NCBI GenBank assembly: GCA_028023455.1
Contig: JAQFVV010000002.1
Location: forward strand, 33,675,725-33,739,724
DNA length: 64,000 nucleotides
From: Epiperipatus broadwayi
Lineage: Eukaryota > Onychophora > Udeonychophora > Euonychophora > Peripatidae
Reading direction: 5' to 3'
In this document: positions 32,965 through 43,330 of the stretch, piece after piece
Layout: every line of letters starts with the position of its first letter
Position numbering within the stretch: position 1 is the first letter of the stretch
Position numbers and translations under genes: made by a program
The notes under the pieces: model-generated
Seen by the model: only the letters and a program-made list of their open reading frames with translations
Told to the model about the DNA's origin: nothing
Database searches by the model: none

Positions 32965-34240
32965 TCTTTATTAATTGGACATTTCTGTATGTTTTATTTG
33001 AATTACTTCTATACACATCTTCATCTGCTCTCTTGTTATTAAATTATTTTAACTAGCGCACCATTTGACTTCTGAGGCTTTAAAAGAAAAAGGGTCAATC
33101 TTTTAAGAGAAACATTTGCTGAGTTTCTTTATGTGTCTTCACCAGGAAAGAGTTGAATGCTAACAGCATTTTTCTTTTTATGAGAATGAAAAGTTATGAA
33201 GAAATTCAAGCATTTTTTTCATAATAAAAGTAAATTTTCTTCGATTTATTTTAAAGAATTCATGCGTAACGAAAGGTAATGCGAAGAAAGTTCAATATTT
33301 CATTTCAATACCTGATGAAAACCGTTTAATTTTCCTCGTAACTAGAATATTAAAATAAAGAATTAAACAAATAAAAACACTTCAAAAAGGAATATATAAA
33401 ATTCATTCAAGTTATAAATATTGTCATTAAAAAACATTAAATAATCGAATGGTTTATTGATCGGGAGTTCGTAAAAAAATTTGAACAACCGGAATGATAG
33501 AATGTAACTTTAAGGGTCTGCTCTTTATTCAGTAAAAGATCATGCAGTCAATTCTTAGAACCATTTAAATTAATATACTATATTTGTGAAATATAAAGAT
33601 GAATAAATATAGTTTAATTTTAGAAATGTTTATAGTAAAAGTCATGTGACATTAGGTTAATTGAATAGCCAATACAAAATAAAACTTATAACTGCATATA
33701 TAAAACAATATTTATAAAATAGAAAAGCAGATGAAATCCATGTGATGGTAATTATGATGACAATGATCAAATGTTAACATTTGGTCATTGAATTGTAATA
33801 CCTAATTATCCCGATAGGTTTATATCGCATACGCAAAATCTCTGTTTCATGATTGGTTGTATTTAAGGGACGATAAATAAGACACTTCTCAAATATAATA
33901 GGATAATTTTTTTTAAAAATATTTTTTTAATTATGTAAAAATATATATATGTTAATTTTTAAAAACCATAATCCATAATAAGTAAATTTAACAATTACGA
34001 ATATAAAAAGATATTGTGTTTTTTTTTTTAATAAAAAATACCTATATATATATATGGACAAAATAATTGGGTCACACGTCAGTATAGCAATTATGTTTTT
34101 AACATTTATAGCACAAAAATGGAAATGCACAACAATGTAACATTTTCTGTTTACTTATAGTCAGAAATCTAAAAAAAAAAAGAAAGAAAAAAAAATATTG
34201 CCCATTGTTGGATTTAGATTTATAAGCTTGTGAGAGAAAT
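32965..34240. other. AT-rich stretch, no gene recognised
   Basis: No protein, RNA gene or shared repeat recognised. There is a small palindrome ATGTTAACATTTGGTCATTG near 33771-33790. Confidence 0.4.
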
Positions 34241-34254
34241 TAAACACTTCAAAA

Positions 34255-34420
34255 CAAAGCAAAGCTCTCCATATAGTAGTGCCATCTTGTTGTGCTAACA
34301 AGAGTAATGAATGGATGCCAGAAGCCTTGTGCATAAAATCCCTATCTAGTGCCTACTCATCCAATATCCACAGACTAGGTTCTGGCTTGTGGCCTTCATC
34401 AGTAAGAAACTGTCTGATCT
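34255..34420 (-). mobile_element. HHR1 half-element
   Basis: Left arm from GCTCTCCATATAGTAGTGCC through AAAATCCCTATCTAGTGCC to an antisense hammerhead. The core CTGATGA (complement at 34396-34402) is present, but GAAAC is GAACC, an invariant-site change. The right arm is missing. Confidence 0.75.
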
Positions 34421-34424
34421 AAGT

Positions 34425-36220
34425 TTAAATTAAAATAGAGTATTAGGATTTGATTAACATGAAAATCAATGACCAAATTGGTTGAACCATTTAGTGATTC
34501 AAAATTACTAAGCTCAGTTCTAAATTATTAAATGAAAAGAACAAAATCTGTTATGCAATAGAAAGAACTGTAGCTGGAAAGACAAAACTAATATGAAACA
34601 AGTTACTATAATGTCAACATACAGTTCATCATTCTATATCTATCACTGAAGTTCTCATTTAAGAGTCACTAGTTTTTTAATATAAATGTCAGGATACAAA
34701 AATAATATGTTACAAGCTTAAAAACTGAACAATAGATATCTGAAAAAATGTTATATATTCATAAATATCGTCATTCACATTTTTCCAAGTACCAGAAAAT
34801 TTACATCTGATGATAACTAGAAGAAACTTATTAACCAGACTGATATTTTTTTGAAATTTAATGATAGGACTACAATAATTTGGATTGACATATCATAGCA
34901 TATTTTTGGCTCAATCAGTAGTTTGCTAAAATGCAATTTATATCATCAGTCAAACATTGTTTCAGCACAACAATACCATGTTTGTTCTTGCAGTCAAATA
35001 ATGAGTTAAAAACAGATAATATTACACTCCTATCATTATTTCTACAATCAATAAATGTAAATATTATAATCTCCATGGACTATATTTGAACTCTGGAACA
35101 ATAACCTTCACTGATGAGAAAATGGCATCAAAATCTGTATTATTAAACATATCACTAATATTCTAATTCTTTTGTTCAACTTCTACATGTATTTATCAAA
35201 TATTAATATGTTTAAATATTCAACATAATTCATTAATGTTTTATTACTAATCATATGGACAAATTTTAAAGCCTTCTAAAATCCATGTCTGATATCATAT
35301 AGAAGAATTACCAATGTTATTTCAGAATTCCAAATCTGAACAATAAACTCTTTCATAATGATTTTAGGTTTTCATCAACTTTAACATATGCTTGATAGAT
35401 CTATAGAAAGTTTAATTTACAATTAAATTCTTTAAAAAATGATAGTAATTTATTTTAATCTTCAATCACATTGTCTATAAATAAATTTTTAGGCATACTT
35501 ATAATTTTAAAGTTATCAGAACAAATATTTGATGTTTTAATTTATAAAACTACAATCAAATGCTTTACTAATTATAATATTTTTCATTTCTATATTTGTA
35601 TACATTTGACTTCATGTGGGTCTGGTTTAAATACAAAATAGTAAAATAAATTTAAGTGGATCGCCAGTAAAAACATGCCATCAGCAAGATAATTGTTTTA
35701 TAGCAAGAGTTTATTACCTAAATAAGTAATTTTTTTATCCAGCCATACAATCCTTAAATAACAAGTTTACTTTTTAATTTATCAAATTTACTAAAAATAA
35801 ACTTCACTTAACTAAAATATTTTATGGTAAGACCAATTTAAAATAATAATTAGAAAATATTAAAATCTGATTAATAGCAAGAGAAGCTAATGTAGTGACT
35901 TTAATTTATGATTTTTATAATACATAATCAACATCTATACCATAATATGAAATTCTAACCAGCAATGCCTAATTATCATTGCATACAAAAACACATTTGG
36001 AATATGCAAAAAATATTATAATTAAAAATACATTATTTAAATGTTTGGGATTTTAATAGAGTATATTAAAGACTTTTATAAAGAAATAACAATCTCAATA
36101 GATATGACAATAAAAGTATTTTATGCATATTAAATATTGTCATGTGACTTATATTATTTTACATAATCTGCATTAGCATCAGTAATTCATCCTACATCAT
36201 TCTAATCTGGTTATTCATTC
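34425..36220. other. AT-rich stretch, no gene recognised
   Basis: About 1.8 kb with no protein I can match. Weak minus-strand coding character (runs of open codons with scattered stops) suggests a very old transposon relic, but no diagnostic motif was found. Confidence 0.4.
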
Positions 36221-36223
36221 ATT

Positions 36224-36793
36224 AAACATCACATGATCACCACCTCCTATGCTTACACAAGTGATGTGATGAGATGCACTGTGACTTGTCCTTATACAGA
36301 GTCAGGAAACTCTCAGCAACTATGCCCAGAGAAACCTGTTAGCCACTTTACCTTCCCTTTCCATTCTCCACCCTACATTTTTCCATAACCTGCTCCATCC
36401 CATTTCCACAACATAATCTTTATCAACTCCATGGCCTTTATATCTAAATCCCACTTACCTTTTCCCAAACCAAGCATAAAAACAAGAACCCATTTTCTGT
36501 ATAATCACTTTGTTTATATTTATTCTTCCACAACTTTATTATTTATACCCTTTCTGCTTTCAGGCATTAACATTCAATTAACAGATGCCTAATATTTTCT
36601 ATGCCTTCCTTACACAACGTGCAGACTAAATCATCCACATTTTTCCATTTACATGTATAATCTTCTGTTGCTGACAAACTCTCCACGCAGTGGCACCACC
36701 CAGGGTAAGCCAGAATGGTGCTACTATATGAAAAATTTAATCTCAGTTGTAATAGCATATGAAAGCATAAGGATTGGTGATCATATGATATTT
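36224..36793. mobile_element. HHR1 remnant interrupted by a LINE tail
   Basis: Outer end AAACATCACATGATCACCAC at 36226 and the opposite outer end TTGGTGATCATATGATATTT near 36774 bracket a short arm pair (CTCCACGCAGTGGCACCACC / GGTGCTACTATATGA) at about 36678-36735 and a LINE tail at 36264-36680. The arm pair without ribozyme resembles the minimal copy at 15355. Confidence 0.65.
36264..36680 (-). pseudogene. LINE 3' end with C-x2-C...H-x4-C knuckle
   Basis: Minus-strand translation starts YTCKWKNVDDLVCTLCKEGI then ENIRHLLIEC, the CCHC-type knuckle found at the C-terminus of several LINE groups. After a stop, the untranslated region matches 46080-46485 through TATAAAGGCCAT and GGTTTCTCTGGGCATAG, and ends in ATCACATCAC-type tail repeats. 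It is 5'-truncated, and the tail repeat abuts the HHR1 outer end. Confidence 0.75.
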
Positions 36794-36869
36794 AGTGATT
36801 TAATACCAATCCTGTCAATAGGATGAAAGTGACTATGGTTATTGATGAAACCAAGACACCAAAACATAT

Positions 36870-37190
36870 ACTGAACTGAGTTCAAATTTATATGACTATA
36901 CAAAGTAATGAGCTTGGATTGAAAATATTGTGTTTTTACTTTGGATAAATAACTTTATAGTAAACTAAAAAGGTAAAAGATGGCTTCTAGAGATGTGCAT
37001 TAGATCCTAAAATCTAAATGCACTCATCTCATAACCAAGACTAGTCACTGATGAAAGTTCCAAGTTAGAAACGAGTCTGAGATATTGGATGAGTAAGCAC
37101 TAGATAGAAGTTTTATGCACAAACCTTCTTGCATCAATTGATTATTCTGGATTACACTGAGTGGCGCTACTGTATGGAGAGTTTTATCTC
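36870..37190 (+). mobile_element. HHR1 right half with hammerhead
   Basis: The central spacer (CTGAGTTCAAATTTATATGA through AAGATGGCTTCTAGAG) is an inverted relative of the 23540-23640 spacer. It is followed by the sense hammerhead and the right arm ending TGGCGCTACTGTATGGAGAG. The left arm is missing. Confidence 0.7.
37035..37090 (+). ncRNA. Hammerhead ribozyme motif (HHR1)
   Basis: CCAA at 37035, TCA, core CTGATGA 37048-37054, helix II AGTT/AAGTT-like and weak, GAAACGAGTC 37068-37077, TGAGATATTGGAT. The catalytic residues are consensus. The helix III palindrome has one change (ACGAGT). Confidence 0.58.
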
Positions 37191-37439
37191 TAGTTATTCA
37201 TGTAAGCATGAGTAAATTAGTAACCTGAAGATCATCTCTGCTGCCAATTTTGGAATTCTCATTACAAATCACTGAACAGCAAACATCCATTGAACAATTG
37301 TTTTTGCTTTTTAAATTCAATTTGAGAAAATAATCTCTAAAGTTTCAATACCAGCAAATTGTATTACTTGTCCTAAGGTGTGTAATCTAGAAGTGTTATG
37401 CAGCAATTTTCTTAATAAGTCATTCATTTGCCTGCCATA

Positions 37440-37474
37440 ATATTAAATCTATGCATATATATATATATATATAT
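37440..37474. repeat. Short (TA)n run
   Basis: ATGCATATATATATATATAT, a local microsatellite before an HHR1 fragment. Confidence 0.8.
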
Positions 37475-37559
37475 GAATTGGATTGGTTTATAATCAGAAG
37501 GTGTTGAATCTTTTACGTTATTAGCTTGAATAGTATAAAAACAATAAAGGAGTAATTGG

Positions 37560-37680
37560 TTGCATGTAGCCCAAGACTTCTCATGAATGAAGTCCAATAA
37601 CCAGAAACTAGTCTGAGGATCTGACTATCACTGCCATCTGGTATTCATTGATGACTTGTGATCACATATACAGTTCTTAT
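37560..37680 (+). mobile_element. HHR1 fragment, broken ribozyme
   Basis: TCTCATGAATGAAGTCC replaces the CTGAUGA core. GAAACTAGTCTGAGGATCTG is retained, and CTGGTATTCATTGATGACTT belongs to the right arm. Both ends are lost. Confidence 0.6.
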
Positions 37681-37985
37681 GTTGAGAATATATATTTAAG
37701 CATTTGTTTGCTGTAATGGGAATAGATCTTTTAAAAAATAAAATGTAATTGATAATATTGCTAAATAATCACTTGATATATTTATATGTGTTGTGCAAAA
37801 TAATTAGAACTATTGCTTTTACAATATTGTTAACATATATGTATATATCAGTGACAAAGCATGACTTTTTTAGGAATGAAAACACACTACATAATCTTTT
37901 TTAATAATAAACAAGGCAAAATGGTGATCATGTAATTTTTTAATAATGATTTTATTTTACTTGCTGCAACATTTTTTATGTAATA

Positions 37986-38056
37986 TATATATAAAATACA
38001 TATTTTGCGGGTTCATCCGTGTTAAAAACTTTTAATATCAATATACTGACGTTTAA
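37986..38056 (+). repeat. PLE inverted terminal copy, 5' side
   Basis: TATATAAAATACATATTTTG through GTTAAAAACTTTTAATATCA and ending CTGACGTTT is the reverse complement of 39382-39452 with one or two differences. So the PLE is bracketed by an inverted copy of its own 3' end, about 70 bases long. It joins the coding frame directly at about 38050-38056. Confidence 0.9.
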
Positions 38057-39258
38057 AAATTAATGCTAGTGACATTCTGGTCAGTTTTGATGTCGTGTCT
38101 TTGTTTACAAACATTCCAATTAATGAAGCTTTAAATATAATCTCACAACGTTGCAATTTACCAGACCATATTATTGCTTTGATTAAACATTGTCTCTTAA
38201 ATACATATTTTGTATACAATGGACAGCATTACAGACAAGTTTTTGGTACTCCTATGGGCTCACCTATCTCAGGAGTAATAGCTGATTTATTCATGGAATA
38301 TATAGAAACTCGTGCTTTAGAATCATCATCTTTAAAACCTCTCATTTGGCTCAGATACATAGATGACACTTTTGTCATATGGCAACATGGAAAAAATACA
38401 TTAGATGATTTTTTCTTACATTTAAATAATATGCATCCTCATATTAAATTTACAATGGAGACAGAGTCTGATGGAAAACTCCCTTTTCTTGATGTTCTAG
38501 TCACCAGAACACCAAATAGTTTATCTTTTTCTATTTACAGAAAGGATACACACACAGACAGATATTTACATTTCCATTCTCATCATCACCCAACTCAGAT
38601 AGTTTCTGTAGCCAAAACTCTTTTAAATAGAGCAATTAACCTTTCAGATGACACACATCTGAAAGAAGAAATAAATCATATTAATAGTGTTTTATTAGCA
38701 AATAGTTATAATTACAAATTTATAAAAAAAGCCTTATTTCAAGCCCAAAATAGACAAAATAGGAAACAAAAAGATGATAAGTCAGCTATTAGGATTTGTG
38801 TTCCATATGTAAAAGAAACTACAGACAGTATCGGACGTATATTAAAACGCTATAATATAGATACAGCATTTTCTGCTCATCAAAAGATCAGCAATATAAT
38901 AACCAAGCCTAAGGATTCAATCCCTCTTGAATCTCATGGTGTCTATCAAATCTCATGTAAAAATTGTAAAGCTTCTTACATAGGTATGAGTAATCGTCGC
39001 ATCAGTGTTAGGAGAGATGAGCATGCTAATGCAGTTAAACAACACTCATCACCATCAGCACTCTTACTCCATACTATAGATTCAGGTCATAAAATTGATT
39101 TTTCTAGTACCAGGATCATATCCAGATGTGATAATCTCTACCAATGCAAAATCAGAGAAGCCATTGAGATACTTAAAAGGCCAGATTGTATCAATAAGCA
39201 AGATGATACGTGCAAACTTCCTCCTATTTGGAAAGATTTCTTTAAAAAACATTCTTAA
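38050..39258 (+). CDS. Penelope-like element reverse transcriptase plus GIY-YIG nuclease, 5'-truncated
   Basis: One uninterrupted frame of about 402 codons. The reverse transcriptase begins inside the domain: LVSFDVVSLFTNIP is motif A (catalytic Asp), FGTPMGSPISGVIADLFM motif B, WLRYIDDTFVIW motif C with the YxDD pair, then LPFLDVLVTR. A linker follows (about residues 215-295). The GIY-YIG nuclease has GVYQISCKNCKASYIGMSNR, R-R-D-E-H-A-N-A-V, then LLLHTIDSGHKIDFSS, and ends KDFFKKHS. Intact PLE proteins are longer and also have the N-terminal and finger regions upstream of motif A; these are missing, so this copy cannot be autonomous. There is no clear ATG; GTG at 38095 or readthrough from the terminal repeat are the only starts. 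The frame is intact, so the insertion is relatively young. Best match: Penelope/Neptune-type. Confidence 0.93.
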   Translation, partial: RLKINASDILVSFDVVSLFTNIPINEALNIISQRCNLPDHIIALIKHCLLNTYFVYNGQHYRQVFGTPMGSPISGVIADLFMEYIETRALESSSLKPLIWLRYIDDTFVIWQHGKNTLDDFFLHLNNMHPHIKFTMETESDGKLPFLDVLVTRTPNSLSFSIYRKDTHTDRYLHFHSHHHPTQIVSVAKTLLNRAINLSDDTHLKEEINHINSVLLANSYNYKFIKKALFQAQNRQNRKQKDDKSAIRICVPYVKETTDSIGRILKRYNIDTAFSAHQKISNIITKPKDSIPLESHGVYQISCKNCKASYIGMSNRRISVRRDEHANAVKQHSSPSALLLHTIDSGHKIDFSSTRIISRCDNLYQCKIREAIEILKRPDCINKQDDTCKLPPIWKDFFKKHS

Positions 39259-39345
39259 ATTTAACATTTTTGCTATTGGTGGGTTTTTTAATGTTTTATT
39301 CAAACCAGTGATTGTAGCACCTCTACAACCATCTTTCTACCTTTT

Positions 39346-39393
39346 TATAACTCTGTGGATGGCTTGTGTGACCAAGTCGAAACGTCAGTATAT
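39346..39393 (+). ncRNA. Hammerhead motif in PLE 3' region
   Basis: Helix I ACT (39350-39352) with AGT (39387-39389), extended by ATA/TAT. Core CTGTGGA at 39353-39359, which differs from CUGANGA at one position. Helix II GGCTTG-TGTGAC-CAAGTC (39361-39378). GAAAC at 39379-39383, then GTC. Helix III is only ACGT, a palindrome. The A-to-U change at the fourth core base and an extra T before helix II suggest reduced activity in this copy. PLE hammerheads of this minimal kind are known. Confidence 0.65.
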
Positions 39394-39452
39394 TGATATT
39401 AAAAGTTTTTAACACGGATGAACCTGCAAAATATGTATTTTATATATTTAAC
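39382..39452 (-). repeat. PLE inverted terminal copy, 3' side
   Basis: AACGTCAGTATATTGATATT through AACACGGATGAACCTGCAAA and TATGTATTTTATATA mirrors 37986-38056. The hammerhead GUC cleavage point is right at its inner edge. So the inverted 5' copy is nearly exactly the part of the element downstream of the ribozyme cleavage site. Confidence 0.88.
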
Positions 39453-39498
39453 CCGTGCAAATCTTCGTTTTAACATATATATATAGAGAGAGAGAATT

Positions 39499-40075
39499 TC
39501 TGGAACTCATCTATCTGTAAATCAGATTGTGACTAGTTTAAGTATAGAGAATACATTATCAAGATATTTTTTATATTTTAGTATTGTTTGAACTTCTTAT
39601 AATCAATGAATGATGCAATGGTCAAACTCATTATTTGCATTATATAAAAACAATTCAACTGTTGGTAAAAAAATTGAAAGTTAACAGAAATTTCACACAT
39701 AAAATAATGAGTTTGAATTGTTCATTCTTCTTTTTTATGTTTGGCAAAATAGTTTAGAGAAAAATATGGAACTCTCTTATCTATTAATCAAATCATAACT
39801 AGTTTACATATAGATAATATATTATCAATATATTTTTATCATCCAAATGCTTTTAATATTTTTAAATTTTAACTTTAAATTACATTTTAGCATTGTTTGA
39901 ACTTCTTATAATCAACGAATAATGCAATGGTCAAACTCATTATTTGCCTTATATAAAAACAATTCAACTATTGGTAAAAAATTTGAAAGTTAACAGAACT
40001 TCCATACAAAAAATAATAGTTTGGTTAGTTTATTCTTCTTTTTTTTTATGTTTAGCAAAATAGTTTAGAGATATT
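39499..40075. repeat. Two tandem copies of a 255-300 bp repeat
   Basis: Copy one is about 39499-39750 and copy two about 39768-40075. Shared: GGAACTC(A/T)(T/C)(C/T)TATCT, TAGTTTA(A/C)(G/A)TATAGA, ATTGTTTGAACTTCTTATAA, GCAATGGTCAAACTCATTAT and GCAAAATAGTTTAGAGA. Copy two has about 55 extra AT-rich bases. No coding content. Confidence 0.88.
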
Positions 40076-40281
40076 TTTTTTACAATTGGCAAAATAGTTT
40101 ATACATACTAATGTATTTATTGTTCTTACTACATTATTGTATGTGCAATTTGTTGGATTGATTTTGTGAGGTTGAATATGTACATATTTTAGTGAATTTT
40201 TAAAACAGAATTTTAATTAAAACTTTTGAACCTTTCTATGGAACCACTGATTCCATTCAATACATGAAGCCTTCATTCCTG

Positions 40282-40284
<3 letters not shown>

Positions 40285-40374
<90 letters not shown>
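40285..40374. repeat. Interrupted (TA)n microsatellite
   Basis: Two TA runs separated by CACATATAATTTATA. It lies between tandem repeats and a palindrome, and could form cruciforms. Confidence 0.95.
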
Positions 40375-40376
<2 letters not shown>

Positions 40377-40429
40377 TAAATGTTTATATGGATTATTATT
40401 ATATAGAAATGCAGAGATAATATATATTA

Positions 40430-40835
40430 AATAGAGAAACACTTTAACCCCTGATGATATTAAAAAATACCAATTATTACTAATTAACAACTCCTGGGGC
40501 AAAGCAAGTTTTTCTCATAACCCTATAATAGCTCTTTTGTTAGGAGTCTTTGAAATAAAAGGGGTCTTTTTTACTTCAAACCTGTCAATAAAGATGCTAT
40601 TATTTCACATTTTCATACCTATAATAAATATCTTTCTGGGTTTAAATTCATATGAGAACTTGAGTTTGAAGTAAAAGAGAACCCTTTTACTTCAAACACC
40701 AACAACAAAACAGATATTATAGATTTATGAGAAAAACTTGTTTAGCCTCAGGAATTGTTAATTAGTAGTAAATGATAATTTCTTAGTAACATCAGAGGTT
40801 AAAGTGTTTATCTATTTAATGAATATTATCTCCTC
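40430..40835. repeat. Palindromic element, arms of about 90 bp and inner arms
   Basis: AGAAACACTTTAACCCCTGA through CAAGTTTTTCTCATAA (40435-40520) pairs with TTATGAGAAAAACTTG through TTAAAGTGTTT (40725-40810). A second nested pair is TTTGAAATAAAAGGGGTCTT... with ACCCTTTTACTTCAAACACC. It directly precedes the PLE block at 40.88 kb and may be part of its 5' flank. It has CTGATGA but no GAAA at the right spacing. Confidence 0.75.
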
Positions 40836-40877
40836 ATTTTCATATATATATATATAATTTCTTTGGAGTGTCATAAT

Positions 40878-41433
40878 AAATATGAAATTCCATGTATTTA
40901 TTTACATTCATACATTGGACAGCCCAATCAATGGATAAACATAAGGAAGGAAGAACGCATTTTGGTAGTTAGAGAAAAATTTAATTCATTAGCCATTTAT
41001 TCACACATTAACTAACCATGACATCAATTTTAATAAAACATATTCTGGTAAAAATTGAACAATATGACCAGAGTTTTTAAGGGAAGCTATAGAGACTTTT
41101 AAAGGACCTAATGGGCATAAATGAAAAGTGTGAATTTAAAAAAATTAACAATATTTTGAAAAAGATATTGGAGGATAATTTTTTAAAAAAAAAATTGCTC
41201 AACCAATAGAATTTGAGAATGAGGAGAAAATAATAAAGGTAAAAAATAATTTTAAATGTCACCACACATATTCTTATGATATGAGGAAGAAGAAACTCTG
41301 AGGAAAGTACTTGTTATATTATTGTACTGAAACATCAGCTATTTAGCTATTATATTTTTGGAAGCTCCTGGAAATAATACTATGAATTTATTTATCCTTG
41401 AGGATCTTGAGGATATTAAAATTAACATTATTA
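40878..41433 (+). mobile_element. PLE upstream pseudo-LTR (3'-end copy in direct orientation)
   Basis: Direct repeat of 43296-43857. It contains the GIY-YIG part (H-T-L-D-S/Q-P-N-Q-W-I-N-I-R-K-E-E-like translation from 40915), AAAATTGAACAATATGACCA, GGGAAGCTATAGAGACTTTT, then the hammerhead at 41294-41342 and TTTAGCTATTATATTTTTGG. PLEs often have a partial tandem copy of their own 3' end upstream, which supplies the promoter and a ribozyme. Confidence 0.82.
41294..41342 (+). ncRNA. Hammerhead motif, upstream PLE pseudo-LTR
   Basis: Core CTGAGGA 41298-41304 (fits CUGANGA), helix II AGTAC (41306-41310) with GTACT (41324-41328), GAAACATC 41329-41336. Helix I starts CT/AG next to the core. Helix III is ACAT here; the downstream twin has ATGT and the 38 kb PLE ACGT. 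Confidence 0.65.
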
Positions 41434-41434
41434 A

Positions 41435-43330
41435 TCTTTACAGGAAAGATTTGTTTACAGAATGGAAATATTTTGAAAGAATGTGTGTGAAGATAGAAAA
41501 ATCTGTTTGCAATCTTCAATTTTTATTTAATTGTAAAAGAAATAGACTAAGTGTTGTAAACTCTCCTTTCATATGCTGCTGAAAAAAATTAATACAATTT
41601 TAAATAAGGCACGTTTTGATATTTTAACTGCTTTTATTAAAAAATATGAAAAAGATTTTTTGGATAAAAAAATTATTACAACTCTACCTTTTATTAAGTA
41701 ATACTAATCACCCAATATTGTGATCAATTTGTGATAAGATCGCTGACTTTAGAGTAACCAAAGAAATGGAATTTAAATGTTGAAAGCAAAAAAATAAATT
41801 CAACGAATTGTTAAAAAAGAAACAGAAAACGCTAACATGGTCTTTGTCTAGGAAAATAAACATAGAGGCCGTCAAAAATTTATCAGATTGGAAATTATCG
41901 GATAGTGAACTAAAAATTCTTAATAAAAGTTTTAATTTTGCTATTTTGCCATCAAAATTATCGTTTGAGGATATTATTTGTAAAGTGGAAAGTAATTTTA
42001 TCAAAATACCTTGCACGAAGCAGACATAATGAGAGAAAAAATATACGATATTCTAAATAAAGCAAAACCACCTAAAAGTAATTTACCTGCTGATGGAAAA
42101 AAAACTTTGTTTAAATTTAAAAATGATAAATCGATTACTATTCTTCCAGAAGGTAAGGCTAATACCACAGTAATTTTGAATACTAAAGATTATTACAAAA
42201 ATACATTTTATTAAATGGTAACATTTATAAAAAAATTTATGGAGATCCAATGACATATCTTGAAAAGCAAACAAAAGCAATAATTTATGCTACCGATTTA
42301 GATTTAAAAACTAAGATCTTTCTTACACCTAGAAAAAAATTTTCAAAGTTATATTGTTTACCAAAATCCACAAACCAGATATTCCATTGAGACCTATTGT
42401 AAGTATAATTTGTTCAACATCACAGACTCTAGCTCGTTTTCTATCTTCTTTTCTACAGCAAATGTCATCTTATGTTAAGAATGCAAATCATTGTTGTGAC
42501 CTTATTTGAGATATTAAATTAATTAAAAGTGATATTTTGGTAAGATTTGTTATGGTTTTGCTTTTTACTACTGTACCTGTAAAGAAAGGTATTGAAGTTT
42601 TGGAAAATATTTAATTGCCTGATTTTGTTGGGAGTTTGATTGAACACTACTTATTAAATACATTTTTTTTGTTTCTGATGATCAGGTTAAGCTATGGGTT
42701 CACCAATTTCTCCACATTGGCTTCTATTTTTATGAAAATAAATTGGAAAGAAAAATTTTGATATCTACAGTTTAAAAAACCATCTGTATGGCTGAGGTAT
42801 GTTGATATTATTATTTGGCCTTATGATAAGCATGCTCAAATTCTTTTCGCAACAACATCAAATTTACTTTTCACAACAACATCAAATTTACTATGGAAAT
42901 AGAAAATAATAACCAACTTCCATTCTTAGATGTTTAAATAAAGAAGGAAATTTCTTTATCCCATGTTATATATGGAAAACAAAAACACACTGAGAGATAT
43001 CTACATTTTTATTCTCATCACCATCCAGCATAATTATTTCAGTGGCAAAGACATTATATAAAACTAAGAAACTTTCTGATGACAGCCATTTTCACCAAGA
43101 TATCTATGCTACTAAAAAAATGCATATTCACAATCATTTTGATCAGAGGGTTATTAATAGGCCTTTTTGATACTTCAAGAAATAAGACTGTTTTGCCATA
43201 TATAATTGATAAAATTGATGTTTTAAAGAAAAATAATATTCACACAATTTATATTACATTTAAAAAAATTAACAAAGTATTTCCATGCCCTGGTGTATAT
43301 AAAATTCCATGTGAGTTTGTTTATATTCAT
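41435..43330 (+). pseudogene. PLE reverse transcriptase, near full-length but decayed
   Basis: Across frames, the N-terminal segment reads LKILNKSFNFAILPSKLSFE, IMREKIYDILNKAKPPKSNL and DGKKTLFKFKNDKSITILPE, then KANTTVILNTKDYY. The reverse transcriptase fingers follow: LYCLPKIHKP (frameshifted) and PLRPIVSIICSTSQTLARFL. Motif A is damaged (LVRFVMVLLFTTVP in place of SFDVVSLFTNIP), and the YxDD box reads WLRYVDIIIWP, so a catalytic Asp is lost. A 23-base duplication (CACAACAACATCAAATTTAC twice) lies near 42850-42895. This copy shows the N-terminal half that the 38 kb PLE lacks. Confidence 0.85.

Noticed and set aside
34425-36220. Hidden transposase or polymerase on the minus strand
   Set aside because: Open-codon runs exist, but no diagnostic motif could be matched, so I left it unassigned.
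40440-40470. Hammerhead at CCCCTGATGATATT
   Set aside because: No GAAA box or helix II at the right spacing.
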